A program made the position numbers and the translations under genes. Below are positions 54,683-62,448 of a stretch of DNA of 64,000 bases, in pieces (position 1 is the first letter of the stretch; the number at the start of each line of letters is the position of its first letter). The stretch is taken from the NCBI RefSeq assembly GCF_001580545.1, contig NZ_LRBG01000037.1, positions 62,001 to 126,000 of the forward strand, given 5' to 3'. The stretch is from Paraburkholderia monticola. Lineage in GTDB: Bacteria > Pseudomonadota > Gammaproteobacteria > Burkholderiales > Burkholderiaceae. The notes beneath the pieces are model-generated. The model saw nothing but the letters and a program-made list of their open reading frames with translations, ran no database searches and had not been told where the DNA came from.

Positions 54683-54877
54683 AGCCACTGTTCGCAAGAC
54701 ACGCGCTGTGGCTTTTGTTTTGGGTAGTTTATGTGAGCTTTTCGCCACCTCAAATATTTAGGGTTGCGAAATTCAGATAACGGAACCAGACATCGAGTCG
54801 ACGCGTTTTTCAAGGGGTTCGCCCCGTAAGACCCGAGGGCGGACCGTGGCAAATTTGGTAGTCAACCCGGAGTCAAT

Positions 54878-55036
54878 ATGAGCTTCATACTTGCACTGCT
54901 CAAAAAGATCGGCGACCTTTTTGCGTCGCCTCATCTGCCGCTGGATTCGGACTACTCGTTCGAGGCGCGTAGCCGCGAATCGAAGCGCAGGCGTAAAGCA
55001 CTCGCTACGCTGTTTGGCATCGAGCAGAGCGATTAA
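54878..55036 (+). CDS. 52-residue small protein of unknown function
   Basis: A 53-codon frame starts MSFILALLKKIGDLFASPHL behind CCCGGAGTCAAT, a reasonable ribosome-binding site. It has an amphipathic N-terminal helix and a basic segment (EARSRESKRRRKALATLFG). It lies between the AHSA1 gene and the GST gene in the same direction. The codon use (GCG, CTG, CGC) fits a real gene. No family recognised. Confidence 0.5.
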   Translation: MSFILALLKKIGDLFASPHLPLDSDYSFEARSRESKRRRKALATLFGIEQSD

Positions 55037-55136
55037 AAGCCGTTGAGCCGGCCGGCGCGCCCAACCACTGCGTAAGGGAGCGCACTTCAGGTGTGCAAAG
55101 TGAGGGGAAGGATGTCAACGAATACCGGGGTCGAAA

Positions 55137-55781
55137 ATGAAACTCTACTATGCTGAAACGCTCGCGCCTCGGAAAGCGTGCGCGGTTGCAAGATACTTGA
55201 AAATGGACATCGAGCATGTGTTCGTCGATCTGGGCAGAGGCGACGGCGAGCAAAGGCGGCCCTACTATCTCGCGATCAATCCGAACGGCACGGTGCCGAG
55301 CCTCGTCGACGGTGACATAAAACTCTGGGAAGCCGACGCGATCATTTGCCATCTCGCGCACCATTCTGAAACCGGACTGTGGCCGCGCAATGCACAGCAG
55401 CAGATCGATGTCGTGCGCTGGCTGAGCTGGAACAATCAGCACCTGTACCGGCACGGGAACGCGCTTTACTTTGAGCATCTGATCAAGCAGTGGCTCGGCA
55501 TGGGCGGACCCGATCCGTCGAAAGTCGAGGAAGCGCAGGACCTTTTCCGCAAGCATGCGAGCGTGCTCGATCAGCATCTGAAGGGGCGCAAGTGGCTGCT
55601 CGGCGACGATCTGTCGGTCGCGGATTTTTCCGTCGCGGTGACGTTGCCGTACGCGAAAAGCGCCGCGATCCCGCTCGACGAATTTTCAGAAGTGCGGCGC
55701 TGGCACGATCAGTTGAACGCGTTCGAAGCATGGCGCAATCCGTTTCCCGCACGGCCTATTCAGGTCGCGGCACAAGTCTGA
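55137..55781 (+). CDS. Glutathione S-transferase family protein
   Basis: This 214-residue protein has an N-terminal thioredoxin-fold domain (MKLYYAETLAPRKACAVARY; INPNGTVPSLVDGD, with the cis-Pro motif VPSLV and the glutathione-contact WEADAI) and a C-terminal helical domain with KWLLGDDLSVADFSVAVTL, the N-capping box of GSTs. It conjugates glutathione to, or reduces, small electrophiles. It is transcribed alone. Confidence 0.88.
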   Translation: MKLYYAETLAPRKACAVARYLKMDIEHVFVDLGRGDGEQRRPYYLAINPNGTVPSLVDGDIKLWEADAIICHLAHHSETGLWPRNAQQQIDVVRWLSWNNQHLYRHGNALYFEHLIKQWLGMGGPDPSKVEEAQDLFRKHASVLDQHLKGRKWLLGDDLSVADFSVAVTLPYAKSAAIPLDEFSEVRRWHDQLNAFEAWRNPFPARPIQVAAQV

Positions 55782-56153
55782 AGGCCGGATCATGTGCTGG
55801 GCGATCGTCGCATTGATGACCTTGGTGATCGGCTAGCGTTGAGTCTGTAGACGCGCGGTGGCCGCGCTGGAAAGCCATCGATAATGAGTTGCATCGGGGC
55901 TCGTTAATGGCTTGTTCAATGAACGTCATAGGTCGCAGCGGCCGGCCCAAGATTGGGGCAGGCCGTTGAAGATTCCAAGGTCTTCTCAGTGGAAGGCTCA
56001 GCGAACTGGTGATATCGGCCAGATTGAGACGTTAGACAAAGCCGCATAGATCGTCAACAATGCAACGTCTCTCTGAACGCGACCTATTGCATTCGACTTG
56101 AAGTCACCGATAGCGTCGTCGATTTGCTTCAGTGCCGATATCAGGACTCAAGT
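55782..56153. other. Intergenic stretch carrying dispersed repeat copy A
   Basis: About 370 nt without a gene. It contains one copy (56016-56061) of a ~46-nt repeat also present at four sites from 58.8 to 61.5 kb. The upstream part (55941-55985) is rich in GGCCGG/GGCCC strings similar in character to the flanks of the other copies. Confidence 0.5.
56016..56061 (+). repeat. Dispersed ~46-nt repeat, copy A
   Basis: CGGCCA, then 28 nt, then ATCGTCAACAAT. The interior GATTGAGACGTTAGACAAAG matches copy B closely. Confidence 0.6.
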
Positions 56154-56876
56154 ATGTCCCGCTCCGAACGTCTCCTCCATCTCCTGCAAGTGTTACGTCG
56201 TTATCGACGTCCTGTGCGTGGCCAAGCCCTCGCCGAGGAACTCGGCGTGAGCATCCGCACGCTATACCGGGACATCGCCAGTTTGCAGGCGCAAGGAGCA
56301 ATGATCGAGGGGGAACCGGGCGTGGGTTACGTTATGAAAGCGGGTTTCATGCTACCGCCCATGATGTTTCGCTCAGAGGAACTCGACGCCCTGATTCTTG
56401 GCATGCGCTGGGTAGCCGATCGCTGCGACAAGACGCTATCGTCCGGTGCGCTGAGCACGCTTGCGAAGATAGCCGCCATACTGCCCACGGAACTGCGTCG
56501 CGAACTGGAGGAGTCCTCGCTGCTAGTCGGCGCGCCATTGAAGAGACCTGCCCACAAAGTCTCGCCTGACATTCTGCGTGCTGCAATCCGAGCAGAGCAG
56601 AAGCTCAATATTACCTACGTGAACGCGAGCGGTATTCACTCGCAGCGTGTCGTTTGGCCCTTTGCCTTGGTGTATTTCGACCAGGCGCGAGTCCTGATGT
56701 GCTGGTGCGAGCTTCGAGCTGAGTTTCGGAATTTCCGTTCGGACCGGATCTCTAACGTCGAGCAGTTGGAAGAGCGCTACCCCAAAAGGCGGTCAACACT
56801 GCTTCGTGAGTGGCGTAGGCTCAATCATGTCGCCAGCCGCACAATACTGCCAGAATCTGACAGTATCGACCTTTAG
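56154..56876 (+). CDS. YafY-type HTH/WYL transcriptional regulator
   Basis: This 240-residue protein has an N-terminal HTH_11 winged helix (SRSERLLHLLQVLRRYRRPV; ELGVSIRTLYRDIASLQAQG), the PMMFRSEELDALILGM helix typical of YafY regulators and a C-terminal WYL domain (LNITYVNASGIHSQRVVWPF; WCELRAEFRNFRSDRI). WYL domains bind nucleic acids or small ligands. It is followed 32 nt later by a VOC protein gene in the same direction, the common partner of YafY regulators, which it likely controls. Confidence 0.9.
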   Translation: MSRSERLLHLLQVLRRYRRPVRGQALAEELGVSIRTLYRDIASLQAQGAMIEGEPGVGYVMKAGFMLPPMMFRSEELDALILGMRWVADRCDKTLSSGALSTLAKIAAILPTELRRELEESSLLVGAPLKRPAHKVSPDILRAAIRAEQKLNITYVNASGIHSQRVVWPFALVYFDQARVLMCWCELRAEFRNFRSDRISNVEQLEERYPKRRSTLLREWRRLNHVASRTILPESDSIDL

Positions 56877-56908
56877 ACTGAGCTCCCTTTCTTGACGAGG
56901 AGCTCAAA

Positions 56909-57283
56909 ATGAAGTTCGCATCGGTTCGTGTTGTTACCCGGGATATCGATGGGCTGGTGGAGTTTTATCAAAGGCTTTCCGGTATCGAGGCTGTACGTCC
57001 GGCCGATGGATTTGCCGAAATGCGGTTCGAAGGAGCAACGCTTGCGATTTCGTCTGAGCATCTGATCGAGCTTTTCAATGTCGGCGCTGCCACTGCGGCG
57101 GCGAATCATTCGGCGATCCTGGAGTTCGAAGTGGAGGACGTTGACGTGGTGTTCGAACGGATGAATGCGTCCGGGACAAACGTCGTGATGCCGACGACGT
57201 TGATGCCGTGGGGCAATCGCTCGCTCCTGCTGCGCGATCCTGACGGGAATCTCGTCAACATATTTTCTCGCCCCAAGCGTTGA
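56909..57283 (+). CDS. VOC (glyoxalase/bleomycin-resistance-like) family protein
   Basis: This 124-residue protein begins MKFASVRVVTRDIDGLVEFY and has the two beta-alpha-beta-beta-beta modules of VOC proteins; the second module shows ILEFEVEDVDVVFERMNASG and ends SLLLRDPDGNLVNIFSRPKR. A metal-binding Glu in FEVEDV and in the C-terminal strand region is plausible, but the triad is not certain. It forms a two-gene unit with the YafY-type regulator. Confidence 0.85.
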   Translation: MKFASVRVVTRDIDGLVEFYQRLSGIEAVRPADGFAEMRFEGATLAISSEHLIELFNVGAATAAANHSAILEFEVEDVDVVFERMNASGTNVVMPTTLMPWGNRSLLLRDPDGNLVNIFSRPKR

Positions 57284-57616
57284 GGAGACCCGCCGTCCCG
57301 GCTGCCCGCCGCGTCGTGACGTTACAACGGGCGATGTTCGCCAGAATCGGTACGGCGGAGTCGCTGCCTTCGGCACCCGTAGCCTTCGAAAATATCCACG
57401 TCTCCCCGACCCGGCGGATTGGCACGTCAGCCGTGGGCATATATTCTTGTTCTTGGGCAATTCAGACAGAGCAGCAATATTGCGGCACTGCAATATACGG
57501 CGGAAAGCCCTCGGGTGATTCCGATGGCAAACTCACGCGATACGTTCTGTTCAGATTTCCTTCAGTTCCTGGCGCTTCTTCACATAACCTTGTGCAGGCT
57601 GGTACGGGATCGAATC
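57284..57616. other. Intergenic stretch before the AhpF-like gene
   Basis: About 330 nt without a convincing gene. A frame joined to the AhpF-like gene stays open from 57419, but the encoded sequence (MARQPWAYILVLGQF...) does not resemble AhpF. Short AT-rich patches (57437-57495) could form its promoter. Confidence 0.3.
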
Positions 57617-58255
57617 ATGTTAAACATCAGTCTCAGGTCACAACTGCAGACGTATCTGCGAAACATCCGCAGACCGGTCGAATTGATCGTGTCTCAAGGT
57701 GGTGGACAAACCTCGCACGAGATGCTGGCGATGTTGAACGAAATCGCGTCGTTGACAGATCTGGTGACGGTAGCCGAGGAGCCGCAAGGCGGCGAACGCA
57801 AGCCATCATTTTCAATCAGGCAGGTCGGAGCCAAAGCCGGCATTCAGTTTGCCGCCACTCCAACAGGACCTGAATTTTCGTCTCTTGTCCTCGCAATACT
57901 CCAGGTGGGAGGACATCCGGTAATAGCCGACCGTACGACCATTGAACAGATCCGAATGCTAGAACGTGACTATTATTTCGAGACCTATATTTCACTCTCT
58001 TGCGGAAGCTGTGTGGACGTCGTGCAAGCGCTGAATATGATGGCGGTGATCAATCCACGGATTCACAACGTTACGATCGACGGAGGAATTTTTCAAAGCG
58101 AGGTGTCGGCGCGTGATATTAGCGTTGTGCCGACGATCTACATGAACGGCGAGATATTCGGCGAGGGGCGCAGCAGCTTCGCGGAACTCGGCGCGAAACT
58201 TCACGATATAGAAATGAGCATGAGAGCGGCACTGCGCGCGGCGCGTGGGCCGTAA
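57617..58255 (+). CDS. Isolated AhpF N-terminal thioredoxin-fold domain
   Basis: This 212-residue protein aligns along its whole length with the first ~200 residues of alkyl hydroperoxide reductase F: MLNISLRSQLQTYLRNIRRP, then VELI, FSSLVLAILQVGGHP, FETYISLSCGSCVDVVQALN and GIFQSEVSARDISVVPTIYM. The redox pair C129-G-S-C132 is at the same residue numbers as in E. coli AhpF. The FAD/NADH thioredoxin-reductase domain that should follow is absent: the frame stops after DIEMSMRAALRAARGP. This is either a truncated gene or a stand-alone dithiol carrier using a separate reductase. No ahpC is adjacent. Confidence 0.85.
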   Translation: MLNISLRSQLQTYLRNIRRPVELIVSQGGGQTSHEMLAMLNEIASLTDLVTVAEEPQGGERKPSFSIRQVGAKAGIQFAATPTGPEFSSLVLAILQVGGHPVIADRTTIEQIRMLERDYYFETYISLSCGSCVDVVQALNMMAVINPRIHNVTIDGGIFQSEVSARDISVVPTIYMNGEIFGEGRSSFAELGAKLHDIEMSMRAALRAARGP

Positions 58256-58281
58256 GATCGCGCTGAATGTCGAATCGCTGG

Positions 58282-58638
58282 CTAACGGCTGTTGCGCAAG
58301 GTCAACTGATTCACCACCGACCTGACTCCGCGCACCGACCTTGCCGTATTGCCGGCGAGCGCGATCTGCCTGTGCTCGGGCACCCATCCCGTGAGCGTCA
58401 CGACGCCGAGGCGCGCCCTGACCCGAATCCCTGAAGCATCCAGACTCCGTATCCGCCTGAGGGCGCTGCGGACGTCACGACTCACCGCACCATCCGGCCT
58501 GTTCTCAAGCCGCGATGAAGAGTACGCCACCCGATGCGCTATCGCGCCAGTACCCGTGTACGCGCCAGCCTGGATCGAGCCACAACTCAGGGGGACCATA
58601 ACCAGGACCGCGCAGATTTTGACGCTCGCACCACTCAT
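58282..58638 (-). CDS. BON-domain small exported protein
   Basis: This 118-residue protein has an N-terminal signal-like hydrophobic segment (VKICAVLVMVPLSCGSIQAG) and a C-terminal BON domain (SRDVRSALRRIRSLDASGIR, then VRARLGVVTLTGWVPEHRQI). BON domains are thought to bind phospholipid in the periplasm. GGGAGCATGAAA lies before the ATG at 58638; an ATG at 58644 is also possible. It is read away from two tandem 16-bp repeats just upstream. Confidence 0.75.
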   Translation of the reverse strand: MSGASVKICAVLVMVPLSCGSIQAGAYTGTGAIAHRVAYSSSRLENRPDGAVSRDVRSALRRIRSLDASGIRVRARLGVVTLTGWVPEHRQIALAGNTARSVRGVRSVVNQLTLRNSR

Positions 58639-58666
58639 TTTCATGCTCCCGTTCAGCAAAAGACGA

Positions 58667-58703
58667 TAGACCCACAAGTCCGTAGCTTAGACCCACAAGT
58701 CCG
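58667..58703. repeat. Two 16-nt direct repeats, 21-nt period
   Basis: TAGACCCACAAGTCCG occurs at 58667-58682 and again at 58688-58703. The 21-nt period (two helical turns) upstream of the BON gene start would suit a protein-binding direct repeat, but a simple slippage duplication is as likely. Confidence 0.5.
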
Positions 58704-58829
58704 CAGTTTTGCGGGCGGTCTTCGTTTAGATTCGTCGTTATCGGTGAATGACTCAAGGGGTCGCCTATGTCTTCTGCATGGAGCGAGGCGGGCGAGGCGA
58801 TCCGACGGGGCAGGCCGTGGGGCTCAGTA

Positions 58830-58874
58830 CGGCCAGTTTGAGACGTTCGACATCCTGCGAGAATCGTCAACAAT
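58830..58874 (+). repeat. Dispersed ~46-nt repeat, copy B
   Basis: CGGCCA, then 27 nt, then ATCGTCAACAAT. Interior GTTTGAGACGTTCGACATCC is close to copy A and shares GACGTTCGACAT with copy E. Confidence 0.6.
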
Positions 58875-58904
58875 CGGTCCTCCACGCCCGTCGCGAGGTT
58901 CTGT

Positions 58905-59420
58905 CTATGCAGACTTCCTCGGAAAGTGTCGACCGGCCGCGAGCCAATACGTCAGACCTGCAACGGCACCCGCCACCCCGAACACGGGCGCGACAGAGTG
59001 AAACTCCGGCCAAAACCCAGGCGGTGGTGAGGGATTGGGAGGATCGGTGTACCACGTCCATCCAGACATTACGGAGATAAACGGGACGACAGCGAGAAGC
59101 GCAAGGCCGCATCCCACGAAAACATAAAAAAGCGGGCTCCGGAGGTGATAACGGGAAGCAAGTAGGTTAAGCAGGACGCATGGCAGAGCGGAAAAGAACG
59201 CCGCTGGAAGCCAAATGATGACGATGAAAAGGCAGTCTGAGAGGAGAACCAAGATTGTTTGCCAGAGTGGGTGCAGCAGTCCACTCGATGCCCTTTGTGC
59301 AATCACGTGCGGAAACCTGGAGACGACAATATAGGTGCTCGCTGCGGTCACGGCTAGCAAATAAGCCACGCTGGCGCGTAGGGCCGAGGGCTGCAAAGAT
59401 ACGCTGCTCGGGTTCATCAT
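58905..59420 (-). CDS. Four-helix membrane protein of unknown function
   Basis: This 171-residue protein begins MMNPSSVSLQPSALRASVAY and has about four hydrophobic segments (YLLAVTAASTYIVV; TILVLLSDCLFIVIIWLPAA; FYVFVGCGLALLAVVPFISV; VAPVFGVAGAVAGLTYWLA). Twin ATGs lie at 59420/59417, without a clear ribosome-binding site. No family recognised. It lies between repeat copies B and E in a patchy, probably acquired stretch. Confidence 0.6.
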   Translation of the reverse strand: MMNPSSVSLQPSALRASVAYLLAVTAASTYIVVSRFPHVIAQRASSGLLHPLWQTILVLLSDCLFIVIIWLPAAFFSALPCVLLNLLASRYHLRSPLFYVFVGCGLALLAVVPFISVMSGWTWYTDPPNPSPPPGFWPEFHSVAPVFGVAGAVAGLTYWLAAGRHFPRKSA

Positions 59421-59569
59421 CCGCTCGGATTCGATCGTGATCGCGATGATAAATCGAATGTCCGTTATACCGAAAGCTGAACAGCTGTTGTGGGTCGTTT
59501 TAAGCGATTTGCATGAATTTCGCACCGGAAAGTCCGAGACGATGGTCCCCACGAGCGGTGGGACGCAGT

Positions 59570-59616
59570 GGGGACCCGAGAAGACGTTCGACATTAGGCC
59601 TTGAAACTTCGACAAT
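59570..59616 (+). repeat. Dispersed repeat, degenerate copy E
   Basis: AAGACGTTCGACAT (59581-59594) followed by TTCGACAAT (59608-59616) keeps the order and spacing of copy B, but the CGGCCA start is lost. Confidence 0.45.
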
Positions 59617-59666
59617 AGACTCACAATCAACGACAGACGATGCCTGGATCGGGGAGAAGAACGGCC

Positions 59667-60353
59667 ATGACAGACTCACCTCGGAAGCGCTACGCCACAT
59701 TTTGGAAAACGCGCTCAATTGCACTTGTTTTACTGCTTTTCGGGTTCGCTGGCTGCGCGACTTCCTCTGGGCAACTGGTGCATGGAGATACCGGCGCTGA
59801 AACGAAGGAGTATGTAACAAATGCTGAAAATGCGGAGGCGCACCTCGAATTCAAAGAGGCAATTGGCTGGTATGAAAAGGCGGCTGCTCTTGGCGATGCC
59901 AAGTCAATGAATGAACTTGGTTGGATATACTTTGGTGCTCATGATATTCCCGGTCGCCAGCTAAAAGATTATTCAAGGGCAAGGTCTTGGTTCGAAAGAG
60001 CAGCTGGTTTAAATTATGTTCCGGCAATAACCCAGCTGGGGGTTATGTACAACGGGGACGGCTCTATGGGCGCCCCGGCTGATCACGTTAAGGCTGCAAG
60101 ATTATTTTTGGAAGCTGCGCGAGCGGGAGATGCACAAGCCATGAATAACCTTGGTCTACTGTATCTCCAGGGTAAAGGTGTACGCCAAAATGTCAATGAA
60201 GCAGTGTATTGGTGGAGAAAAGCCGTAGAGGTGGATAAAAACGGACCCAGCGGCAGGGCTGCTCAATCATGGCTAGATTTACACGATGGAAAATGCCTTT
60301 TCCCTCTCTGCCGTGCCCCAGTCAACTCTGCCCAACAAAATAACGTTCACTAA
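59667..60353 (+). CDS. Sel1-repeat (tetratricopeptide-like) lipoprotein
   Basis: This 228-residue protein has a lipoprotein signal (TRSIALVLLLFGFAG then Cys) and at least three Sel1-like repeats: EAIGWYEKAAALGDAKSMNE, ARSWFERAAGLNYVPAITQL, and AARLFLEAARAGDAQAMNNL, then GLLYLQGKGVRQNVNEAVYW. Sel1 repeats form helical solenoids for protein-protein contact. The gene is notably more AT-rich than the window average (for example AAGATTATTTTTGGAAG), suggesting horizontal acquisition. GGGGAGAAGAACGGCC precedes the ATG at 59667. Confidence 0.8.
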   Translation: MTDSPRKRYATFWKTRSIALVLLLFGFAGCATSSGQLVHGDTGAETKEYVTNAENAEAHLEFKEAIGWYEKAAALGDAKSMNELGWIYFGAHDIPGRQLKDYSRARSWFERAAGLNYVPAITQLGVMYNGDGSMGAPADHVKAARLFLEAARAGDAQAMNNLGLLYLQGKGVRQNVNEAVYWWRKAVEVDKNGPSGRAAQSWLDLHDGKCLFPLCRAPVNSAQQNNVH

Positions 60354-60464
60354 ATGGATCTCAAGCCGGACTTTTTCCACTGATCCTAAGCGCCGAACGT
60401 CGGCTTTTGAGAACTCTGACCGACCGCAACGGGCCGGCTACGGCCGACCGCGTCGGACACCAGT

Positions 60465-60510
60465 CGGCCAAAAGCGGGCACTCGCCAACGTGGCCCAGAT
60501 CGTCGACAAT
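60465..60510 (+). repeat. Dispersed ~46-nt repeat, copy C
   Basis: CGGCCA, then 28 nt, then ATCGTCGACAAT. It lies in the 222-nt spacer between the Sel1 gene and the DUF6966-like gene; interior AAAGCGGGCACTCGCC resembles copy D. Confidence 0.6.
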
Positions 60511-60575
60511 CGGCTTGCTCCTGCGTTTGGATAAAACATCACACTCTCAGCAACCATCAATGTCGAGGAAGGTTA

Positions 60576-60887
60576 ATGCCTTCAGAAATAGACGCTCTTG
60601 CCCAAATGCTCGATCAGGCGGAAGCATTGCTTCGCTCCGACGGACAGGTCCGATGGGCGGAATGGTTGGCCAAGGATGCGAGGCTGATTCGCTCTCTGGA
60701 TGGCTATGGCCTCGAACATTTGCTTTCCGCGTACGGAGGAATGGGCAGCCTGAACGACGTCGTTCTGCAGCGAAGTAAAGGTGGCGTCGGCGTGCTGCTC
60801 GATGTGGGCGACAACGAGCGTTTCGATACACTTCGTAGCGAAATTTACGACCTTGCGAGAAGACTCAGAACGGGCGAATGGCAATGA
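60576..60887 (+). CDS. DUF6966-like small protein
   Basis: This 103-residue protein starts MPSEIDALAQMLDQAEALLR and contains WAEWLAKDARLIRS and the distinctive HLLSAYGGMGSLNDVVLQ, which I associate with the DUF6966 group (GGMGSLND). Members are small, soluble and often found in variable regions near effector or immunity genes. AGGAAGGTTA lies before the ATG. The next gene overlaps its end by 10 nt. Confidence 0.6.
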   Translation: MPSEIDALAQMLDQAEALLRSDGQVRWAEWLAKDARLIRSLDGYGLEHLLSAYGGMGSLNDVVLQRSKGGVGVLLDVGDNERFDTLRSEIYDLARRLRTGEWQ

Positions 60888-61096
60888 CTCAGCGTTACAG
60901 TCCGGAAACCTTGCAAAGAACGGCGAGGCTCATCCAAGAGCGTTTTAACATGTCGGCTGTCCGCTCGGAGCAACTGGCTGCCCAAGCGCTGAACGGGATC
61001 GACGCGCACGGCCTCGATCCTGACGATTGGAATACTGTTGCAGCCACTGTTGATGTGGTCGTTAGAACTTGGATTTCTGGCGACGCTGGTCAATAG
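60878..61096 (+). CDS. Small protein of unknown function
   Basis: This 72-residue helical protein (MAMTQRYSPETLQRTARLIQ, then ERFNMSAVRSEQLAAQALNG) overlaps the preceding gene by 10 nt, so the two are coupled. An ATG 6 nt later is the alternative start. No hydrophobic segment and no recognised family. Confidence 0.5.
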   Translation: MAMTQRYSPETLQRTARLIQERFNMSAVRSEQLAAQALNGIDAHGLDPDDWNTVAATVDVVVRTWISGDAGQ

Positions 61097-61101
61097 ACAA
61101 T

Positions 61102-61353
61102 TCATTGTCGAAAGACGATGAAGTCGACAGCGCGGATCAAGTCCTCAACTCGACCAAGTTCCGTATTGGGAATCTCCGCACGACAATCTGCTCGCACTGT
61201 TCGTAAAGCGTCGCGAAGTGCACCCCAATCGTCCGTCAGCCTACTTGTCAGTGGCCATGCGGAGAGCAAATGTCGCAAAGGGCGAACGGCACGACGTTCG
61301 CACCACGCATCAAATAGCTCGGAGCATCCTGCGTTGATTTCATCTGGGGACAT
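61102..61353 (-). CDS. Small protein of unknown function, convergent
   Basis: This 83-residue protein (MSPDEINAGCSELFDAWCER, then RAVRPLRHLLSAWPLTSRLT) faces the 60878-61096 gene, their stops 5 nt apart. It is helical and contains a WGALRDALRTVRADC segment reminiscent of small immunity-type or DUF proteins. GATGAAATC... no strong ribosome-binding site. No recognised family. Confidence 0.45.
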   Translation of the reverse strand: MSPDEINAGCSELFDAWCERRAVRPLRHLLSAWPLTSRLTDDWGALRDALRTVRADCRAEIPNTELGRVEDLIRAVDFIVFRQ

Positions 61354-61479
61354 AGATCGGTCAGTAATAAATCACTTTTGTTGATGATGATGCCAATGAT
61401 GCAATATTTGAATGGCCGCTGCTGGGTGAGCTGAAGGTCCCTTATGGGTCGACCTGAGCCGGCCGCATCGGGCAGCAGT

Positions 61480-61525
61480 CGGCCATCAGCGGTCAGTCGA
61501 CGATCCGGGTGAAATCGTCGACAAT
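61480..61525 (+). repeat. Dispersed ~46-nt repeat, copy D
   Basis: CGGCCA, then 28 nt, then ATCGTCGACAAT. It lies in the ~300-nt spacer 61354-61653, between an orphan gene and the SDR gene; no other feature was seen in that spacer. Confidence 0.6.
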
Positions 61526-61653
61526 CTTCGAGGCCTCGCTGGGTTGCGCGAGGTCGCGAACGCGCTTTCCACCATCGGCCAACCTTTCCTCGAAAGTTGC
61601 CACGCCACTACCGCTCGTCAATGGGCGAAACCGCGGGGCGAGAATCGGCCTTA

Positions 61654-62448
61654 TTACGACCAGCCACCCGTCACCATGACATCCTCCGACGTGATCATGC
61701 GGCTGTCGTCGGCCGCGAGGAAGAGCGCCACGCGCGCGAGATCGCCGGGCTCCATTTCCTCGTCGATGCACTGGCCGCGTCGTATCTCTTCGCGGCCTTC
61801 GTCGGTGAGCCACAGGTTGCGCTGCTTCTCAGTCAACACCCAGCCCGGCACGAGCGTGTTCACGCGGATCCCATACGCGCCGAGGTCCTTGGCGAACCCG
61901 CGCGTCAGGCCCTGTACTGCCGCCTTGCTCATTGCGTAAACCGGGAACTGGCTGCTCTTGAGCATCCAGCAATGCGAGCCGAGATTAATGATCGAGCCCG
62001 CGCGTGCGGCCTTCATGTCCTCGACCACGGCCTGCGCTGCGAACAACTGATGCCGCACGTTAACTGCAACGCCCGCATCGAACGACTCGGGCGTAACGTC
62101 GGCGAGCGCGTGGCGGCGATCGTTCGCCGCGTTGTTCACGAGCACCTCGATCGGTCCGAATGCTGCCCGCACTTCGGCGATGGCCGCGTGCAACGCGGGA
62201 ATGTCGGTGACGTCGCAGGCGACGAAGAGCGGTTGATGGCGCGCGTTACCGAGCGATTTGGCAAGCGCTGTTCCCGCGTTCGTGTCGATGTCGAGAAAGC
62301 CCACACGTGCGCCTTGTGCAACGAAGTGCTCGACGAACGAAGCGCCAATGCCACTCGCGCCGCCCGTAATGAGCACGACCCGGTCTACCAGACTGGGATA
62401 GCTCGCGTAACGTGCTTGTCCCGAAGATTTTTCGCTAGAAGTTGCCAT
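61654..62448 (-). CDS. SDR-family oxidoreductase
   Basis: This 264-residue short-chain dehydrogenase has the cofactor motif VVLITGGASGIGASF, an Asp after strand 2 (VGFLDIDTNAG, suggesting NAD(H) preference), the NNAAN motif and the catalytic Ser-Tyr-Lys in NLGSHCWM...VYAMSKAA, followed by GIRVNTLVPGWVLT. It oxidises or reduces a small alcohol/ketone; relatives act on sugars. It stands alone; repeat copy D lies beyond its 3' end. Confidence 0.9.
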   Translation of the reverse strand: MATSSEKSSGQARYASYPSLVDRVVLITGGASGIGASFVEHFVAQGARVGFLDIDTNAGTALAKSLGNARHQPLFVACDVTDIPALHAAIAEVRAAFGPIEVLVNNAANDRRHALADVTPESFDAGVAVNVRHQLFAAQAVVEDMKAARAGSIINLGSHCWMLKSSQFPVYAMSKAAVQGLTRGFAKDLGAYGIRVNTLVPGWVLTEKQRNLWLTDEGREEIRRGQCIDEEMEPGDLARVALFLAADDSRMITSEDVMVTGGWS

